Positions 19,152-24,119 of a stretch of 24,119 nt of DNA are shown here, piece by piece. How positions within the stretch are numbered: position 1 is the stretch's first letter; the number at the start of each line of letters is the position of its first letter. This DNA is from Paulinella micropora. Its lineage: Eukaryota > Cercozoa > Imbricatea > Euglyphida. The notes beneath the pieces were generated by a model. It had not been told where the DNA came from, ran no database searches, and saw only the letters and a list, made by a program, of their open reading frames with translations. The stretch spans positions 225,179-249,297 of the forward strand of contig BJOX01000293.1 of the NCBI GenBank assembly GCA_009731375.1. Reading direction: 5' to 3'. The translations under genes and the position numbers were made by a program.

Positions 19152-21845
19152 TTCCACCACCTCGAAACGATTACCTTGAGTAGTGTCCGGGTAGGATGAC
19201 GTATCGGTCTCCGAGGCAGTGTTGTAGGCCTGAGCTCGACCGAAATTTGGGTTGGAGCTTGCCCACGAGCCTCCTCCTCCTCTGGGTGGGGGGGCTGGAG
19301 CTCGAACAGCTCTCCCTCCATAAGGGGTATATCCCCGACCTCCTCCTCTTCCTCTCTGAGGGGTTCCCTGCCACCTCGAGGCTCCTCTCCATGTTCCTCG
19401 TCCTCGTCCTCCTCCTCCTCCTCCTCCTCCTCCTCCTGCTCCTGCTCCTCCTTCTCGTCCTCTTTGAGAGGCCTTTAAGTTCTTTTGTCTCTCCCTTTCC
19501 TCCTTCTTCTCCTTCATCCTCTTCATGTAGGTAATGATTGCCTCTCGTAACTCCTCATCATCACACATATTGGCATACCAACCTTCGTTCACAGCGGCAA
19601 TCTGAAGCATATTGAAAAGGCCCGGTTCCTTGCCTTCCGTCCTGCTCAGAAAATTTGCCCTTGCTGTTGGGTTCTGCCTATCATGATTGAAAGAGCAGTC
19701 TCTGTTCTCCATCTGTGCCTTACACTGCAAGCCCGCGAACCACCTCCAACATGCGGTCTTCAGGTCTGGCTCTCTCTGTCTCTTCCAACCGGCAACTCTG
19801 TTTGTGTACGTGGCTTGTGCGCCAACAGGTACACTGACTGCCTGTGCCGTATGTGCCTCCGTGAGCGAGTCCATGTTTGAGCATGCACTCATCACTTCTT
19901 GAAACAGTGTTGACGGAGCAACGCTTTGAACCGTATTTTCGAACACGTGTGTCTCGAGGAAGTTCTTGGACTTCACTGAGCTAAACGTCGAGCATTGTTG
20001 TATGAGCTGAGTAAGCTTACTCGGGTTAACTGTGTGTAACGCCGAAAAGAAATAGAGGATGATCGACTTGCGGCCATAGAATAGCCCATAGGAGGAAACT
20101 ACCTCCGTAAGGGTCGCCGCCAAGCCAACAGCACTCCTCAAACTCATCGCCACTGTCTCAAAGATTTCAAATCCTATGAGAGTACCAGTGCAGAGATGCT
20201 GGTATCCATGAGATTGAAAATATGAAATGAGTGTGGCCACCGCCAGTTCACACTGAGCGTCTAGGCCTGTTGCATTGTTTCTCTTAATCTCCTCCTTCTT
20301 TCTCAAAAACTTGTACTGTGTCAGATCAAATCCCTCCGAGACTAGAGATTGGTCAAAAACAGTAACAAGGGCCTCGTATTCCTGCGTTTCGTCGCAAGGA
20401 AAAGCCTTCATGCAGGCATTGATCTCTTTGAGCTTGCTCAAAAGCGAAGCATCAGAGTCTTTGTCTGAGCTCGTCTTGGCATATAGCATGAGACTTGCCA
20501 CTCCTCCTTTCTTCCCCTTGAAGGCATTTATGATGTTCTGTCTGTCCTTCTTCTCCGTGTTTGTGACCACCACCGTAGTTGAGCCCGAGGGTGCAGGGGC
20601 TGGTGGGGCAGGAGCTGGTGGGGTCAAATATGTCGGAGGGTGTGTCTTTGCACCACTCACTTTTGCTTTCATTCTTTCCAGTCTCATCGTCTTCTCGAAC
20701 TCCTCATTCTCTTTCGCCTTCTTCTTCTCAGATATCACCAGCTTTTGAGCATGAGTGATAAAGGCCACCAATTCAGAAGCAGATCTGAGAAAATTATATT
20801 TCTCCACATATTGGTCAACACCTGCTTTGTTGGCGACCGGTGGTGCGTTACTAAGTGATTTAAGGACAGAGTGATCCTTGGTAGGAATCCATCTCTTCCA
20901 TGCCTCCTTGTGCAGTAACGCACCCATCAACAGTCTGATCTTGGTCAGAACTCTGTCGGTCTTCTCTAACTCATCAATCACAGGATGAGTTTCTCCTGCT
21001 GCCTTAATGCTTTTTTCCATCTCTGCCTTCCCCTCCTCCAAGGCCTTTATTTCCATTGTAAAAAAATGAAATATGCCACTCGAGTTTTTCGAACCCAGAT
21101 TGGTCTTCATTTTTGTTACATCGACTGCCTCCTGACCAGTCGCGAGGAATCTGGCCGTTGCTCTTGGGTTTGTGTACTGGAGGTAACCCTCACATCGTGG
21201 GCCGTATGTACGTTCCCAAATCAGGGTTTGAGTGTACACCCCAAAGATAGCATCGAGTAATTCAAGGTGGGTGTGTGTGTCCCCAAACTTGATATGCTGT
21301 ATCTTCTTTCTCTCTTCTGGATCAGAGACCAGTTTGCCGAGGAGCTGTGCTGTGTTTGATAATAGGATATAGACATCCTTTTTAGCACGACTTTTCTCTC
21401 TTCTTTGATCCTGAGGGATCCACACATAGGTATCCTTCTCTACCCCCATCTTGTTATCAAACTCTTTTTTAGTGAGGTCATAGTGGTCTTGCACCCACTG
21501 TTGTTCCTCCACTGTGATCTCCTCTCCATCACTATGAATCAAGTCGATCATTTTTCGTCCTCCTCCTCCCGTGTAGGCAGGTGGTAAGGGATTACCATAT
21601 GCTCCTCCTCCTCCCGTCTCTTCTTGTTCAAATCCTCCTTCATCTTCGTCTCCTCCATATCTTCCTTCATCATCCCAGCCCTCTTCTACTCCTCCTCCTA
21701 CTCCTTCATCTCCTCCTCCTCCTTCATTCAATCCTCCTCCTCCTCCTTCATTCAATCCTCTTCCTCCTCCTCCTCCTGCTTCTTCTTCTTCTCTTCTTTG
21801 ATCTGCCTCCGAGAATTCACTCACTTCGGCGGTCTCTGTCGACAT
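19149..21845 (-). CDS. gag: Gag protein with CCCH-type zinc finger and Gly/Arg-rich tail
   Basis: This is an 898-residue product, very long for a gypsy Gag. The ATG at 21843-21845 has A at -3. Residues 1-100 are acidic and Gly-rich (Glu, Asp and Gly runs). The middle, about 100-690, is helical and charged, with a Pro-rich insert near 405-430, and should hold the capsid, although I see no clear capsid motif. Near 699-721 is C699-X8-C708-X8-C717-X3-H721, a CCCH-like finger rather than the CCHC knuckle typical of Gag. A basic Glu/Lys/Arg helix (MKRMKEKKEERERQKNLKAS) follows, then an RGG-like, Gly/Arg-rich segment and a short tail ending NRFEVVE. The finger and RGG segment would bind the element RNA. 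The product ends in UGA, in frame with Pol. Confidence 0.88.
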   Translation of the reverse strand: MSTETAEVSEFSEADQRREEEEAGGGGGRGLNEGGGGGLNEGGGGDEGVGGGVEEGWDDEGRYGGDEDEGGFEQEETGGGGAYGNPLPPAYTGGGGRKMIDLIHSDGEEITVEEQQWVQDHYDLTKKEFDNKMGVEKDTYVWIPQDQRREKSRAKKDVYILLSNTAQLLGKLVSDPEERKKIQHIKFGDTHTHLELLDAIFGVYTQTLIWERTYGPRCEGYLQYTNPRATARFLATGQEAVDVTKMKTNLGSKNSSGIFHFFTMEIKALEEGKAEMEKSIKAAGETHPVIDELEKTDRVLTKIRLLMGALLHKEAWKRWIPTKDHSVLKSLSNAPPVANKAGVDQYVEKYNFLRSASELVAFITHAQKLVISEKKKAKENEEFEKTMRLERMKAKVSGAKTHPPTYLTPPAPAPPAPAPSGSTTVVVTNTEKKDRQNIINAFKGKKGGVASLMLYAKTSSDKDSDASLLSKLKEINACMKAFPCDETQEYEALVTVFDQSLVSEGFDLTQYKFLRKKEEIKRNNATGLDAQCELAVATLISYFQSHGYQHLCTGTLIGFEIFETVAMSLRSAVGLAATLTEVVSSYGLFYGRKSIILYFFSALHTVNPSKLTQLIQQCSTFSSVKSKNFLETHVFENTVQSVAPSTLFQEVMSACSNMDSLTEAHTAQAVSVPVGAQATYTNRVAGWKRQREPDLKTACWRWFAGLQCKAQMENRDCSFNHDRQNPTARANFLSRTEGKEPGLFNMLQIAAVNEGWYANMCDDEELREAIITYMKRMKEKKEERERQKNLKASQRGREGGAGAGGGGGGGGGGRGRGTWRGASRWQGTPQRGRGGGRGYTPYGGRAVRAPAPPPRGGGGSWASSNPNFGRAQAYNTASETDTSSYPDTTQGNRFEVVE

Positions 21846-22631
21846 GATGTCGTAGTAGTGATCAACAGGAGGACAGTGTCAGCTCCTATGTTTGGTTTTT
21901 GTTCGTTTGTGTTCTGTTCCTCCTTCAGTCGATTGACTAGTGAAGAGAGAAACTAATAGAGAGGGTAGGATAAGATTCCCTGTCCTCTATGAAACACTGT
22001 TTGTATGTTTGTTTTTGTTTGAGAAAAATAGTCTTTGAGACTTTCTCCGATTTCTTGTTCTCCTTACTCAGATTACTTTCTCCTCCTTCTTTTCTATATT
22101 GTATCTAGTATGAGGCACTTGGACCTACACACAGATAGTAATAGAGAAGCTAGAAAAGCTCTCCTTGAGAAGTCGACAGTCGGTCGGATAGGTTCTCAGA
22201 CCTACCTTTAGAAAACGATCAGAGATTTGCAAAAATACTCTGACGTATGTGTGAGATAATGCAGATAAATGCACAAACTAGAAGGGTAGAGTGTTGTGCT
22301 CCTGTCCCTATGCTTGTTTGTGTTTTGTGTGTGTTCCTTCACTCTTCTGTCCACCTCCTTCTTCTTGGTCTCTGTGTGAGAACAGCAAGAACGACAGAGA
22401 GTTTGTATCTGATGTCTCCTTGTGAGCACACAGATACTGATTGGGCTAGAGGATACGAGACACCTGCTTGAGACTAATCAAATTATTTGTTTTGTGAAAG
22501 AGTTATGAGGGAGCTGTGTTGGAGTATTTGTTTTCGTCTGACGTCCACGTGTGAGACAGGTCAGTGAAAATTCACTCTGTTGCCTGTGTGGCAAAGCAGA
22601 AAGAAATCACCCTAGTGATGTGGACTCCAAA
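21846..22631 (-). other. 5' leader of the minus-strand element
   Basis: A 786-base untranslated leader separates the primer-binding site from the Gag ATG. It carries short GT- and CT-rich stretches and no convincing ORF: the longest frame on the element strand starts at a GTG and is 73 codons of low coding character. The leader would normally carry dimerisation and packaging signals. None is recognisable by eye. Confidence 0.65.
22617..22631 (-). promoter_or_regulatory. Primer-binding-site candidate
   Basis: Immediately inside the 5' LTR the element strand reads TTTGGAGTCCACATCAC, giving TGGAGTCCACATCAC two bases from the LTR end. A TGG start complementary to a tRNA CCA tail is the usual sign. 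I cannot name the tRNA; its 3' end would read GTGATGTGGACTCCA. Confidence 0.6.
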
Positions 22632-22869
22632 TGTAATGCCCCCAACGATTCGCTCGTAAAAGTCTGTAATACAACCAAACACAGTCCTCAAAAGATGAGA
22701 ATGATGTCTCGTTATATTAGCTCAGTGAAGCCAAAAAGGAAAACGGCAACAGACCAGGAATAAAATGGCATCAGGTCCAATCCGGACAAATAATACTGAA
22801 AAACAAGCTGGTGCACCTGTCACCAGGAAAAGGTACTTTTTACCGGCTATCCGGGGGGTGATGCCTACA
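22632..22869 (-). repeat. 5' LTR of the minus-strand element (238 bp)
   Basis: Direct repeat partner of 12256-12492, with the same TGTA...TACA ends and about 97 percent identity by eye. Differences cluster in the first 110 bases (plus-strand orientation), with one further T/C change near the right end. It should contain the promoter for the genomic RNA of the element. It is followed directly by AT-rich DNA unrelated to the left flank. Confidence 0.93.
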
Positions 22870-23173
22870 AGTAATATTCATATTCTTTATTATATATGTC
22901 ATCGATGTCACTTTTTCTTTAATATATATTAATAGTATAATAATTATGAATATTAATAATATTGCTGATGTTGTTTTCATTATTAATAACTTGTGACATG
23001 TTGAAGGAATGCTTCCTTGTAATCAAACTTGAACTTGATATTATTATATATAATAATATTAATATTTACATAGAAATACGTTATGAATGATTTTTAGTTT
23101 TTTTGCCACATATTAATAACGAATTGGAATTATTAAAAAACTCTTGCTTTTCTTAATTTATTAATTTTTCAAA
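22870..23173. other. AT-rich noncoding DNA
   Basis: This is about 300 bases of strongly AT-rich sequence with many ATATTAAT- and TTATTAAT-like words and short palindromes such as TATTATATATAATA. There is no open frame of note and no continuation of the RNase H/integrase of the plus-strand element. Confidence 0.8.
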
Positions 23174-23185
23174 TTGGAATGCATG

Positions 23186-23897
<712 letters not shown>

Positions 23898-23905
23898 CCT
23901 GGAGA

Positions 23906-24119
23906 CGGTCTCTGCCACTGGCAACTCAGCCTGGGGTTCAGATCTAACTATCTCCTACAATGACGATTTTGTGTCCGCCGTTAATCGCGCGCAGCGCAAG
24001 GGCTAAACAGGCAACCAACTCCTGACCATGGCTGATGAAGTCGGGGCGTGATGCAAAGGGTTGATGAAGTCGGGGTTGTAGAAGGTAACTCACAACGAGC
24101 GTGAACTCCTGAAACCTCG
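23906..24119. other. Unassigned unique sequence with a 14-base direct repeat
   Basis: This sequence has moderate GC after the ATCT array. TGATGAAGTCGGGG occurs twice, at 24033-24046 and 24062-24075, 29 bases apart. No reading frame, RNA gene or promoter is recognised, and the window ends within this segment. A short interspersed repeat whose tail is the microsatellite is possible but unproven. Confidence 0.5.

Larger units (their letters stand above)
12256..22869 (-). mobile_element. Near-complete Ty3/gypsy-type LTR retrotransposon (minus strand)
   Basis: The element has two direct LTRs (12256-12492 and 22632-22869), a polypurine tract next to the left LTR and a TGG-containing primer-binding-site candidate next to the right LTR. 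Open gag and pol frames lie on the minus strand. Domain order is Gag, protease, RT, RNase H, integrase, with a GPY/F module, which is diagnostic of Ty3/gypsy. Coding regions are free of frameshifts over 8.5 kb, so this copy could be functional, apart from atypical motifs noted separately. No target-site duplication is present: the 6 bases outside the left LTR are CCCTTT and those outside the right LTR are AGTAAT. Confidence 0.93.

Noticed and set aside
19196-19534. Plus-strand Leu-rich frame opposite the Gag C-terminus
   Set aside because: It is the antisense shadow of Gly-codon runs in gag.
22208-22429. 73-codon frame in the leader of the minus-strand element
   Set aside because: It opens at GTG rather than ATG and is rich in Thr, His and Lys from GT-rich DNA. 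It is not supported as an upstream ORF.
12256-22869. Simple nested insertion of the minus-strand element into the plus-strand element
   Set aside because: There is no target-site duplication, and the remaining half of the plus-strand element is not found after the right LTR.

Overview
This is a eukaryotic, repeat-dominated stretch with no recognisable host gene. Almost all coding capacity belongs to two different Ty3/gypsy-type LTR retrotransposons lying tail to tail. They are embedded between long microsatellite belts and four assembly gaps (612-888, 1319-1328, 8589-8598, 23434-23443). The long microsatellites, the LTR elements with separate gag, protease, reverse transcriptase, RNase H and integrase modules, and the lack of bacterial gene organisation point to a nuclear genome. 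I cannot fix the species. A protist, alga or invertebrate would all fit.

Layout. 1-1340: GT-, GA- and CT-rich simple repeats with two gaps. 1341-2684: AT-richer noncoding DNA that should hold the leader, and possibly the 5' LTR, of the first element. It includes a symmetric cluster of six ACTTGAA/TTCAAGT heptamers. 2685-12255: a plus-strand gypsy-like element that is decayed by frameshifts and cut off inside RNase H. Its order is Gag (capsid-like region and stretched zinc knuckle), retropepsin-like domain, a very long unrecognised region, RT, and partial RNase H. 12256-22869: a second, minus-strand gypsy-type element with two TG...CA LTRs of 237-238 bp, a polypurine tract, a primer-binding-site candidate, an open 898-codon gag and an open pol of about 1937 codons. 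22870-23170: very AT-rich DNA. 23174-23900: microsatellites and a 141-base T run. 23906-24119: unassigned unique-looking DNA.

The minus-strand element is the best-preserved and most interesting system. Gag and Pol are in the same frame and separated by one UGA, so Pol is probably made by stop-codon readthrough. Gag carries a CCCH-type finger (C-X8-C-X8-C-X3-H) instead of the usual CCHC knuckle, between Gly-rich and Arg/Gly-rich tails. Pol has an atypical protease motif (DTMA), RT with YIDD, RNase H, and integrase with HHCC, D,D35E and GPY/F. It also has an unassigned spacer of about 360 residues between protease and RT, and an unassigned C-terminal tail of about 300 residues.

The two elements meet exactly at the left LTR boundary. 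However, there is no target-site duplication, and the missing half of the plus-strand element does not reappear beyond the right LTR. The junction therefore records recombination, deletion or misassembly rather than a simple nested insertion. Frame and motif statements come from reading the sequence. Family names are by motif recognition only, with no database search.
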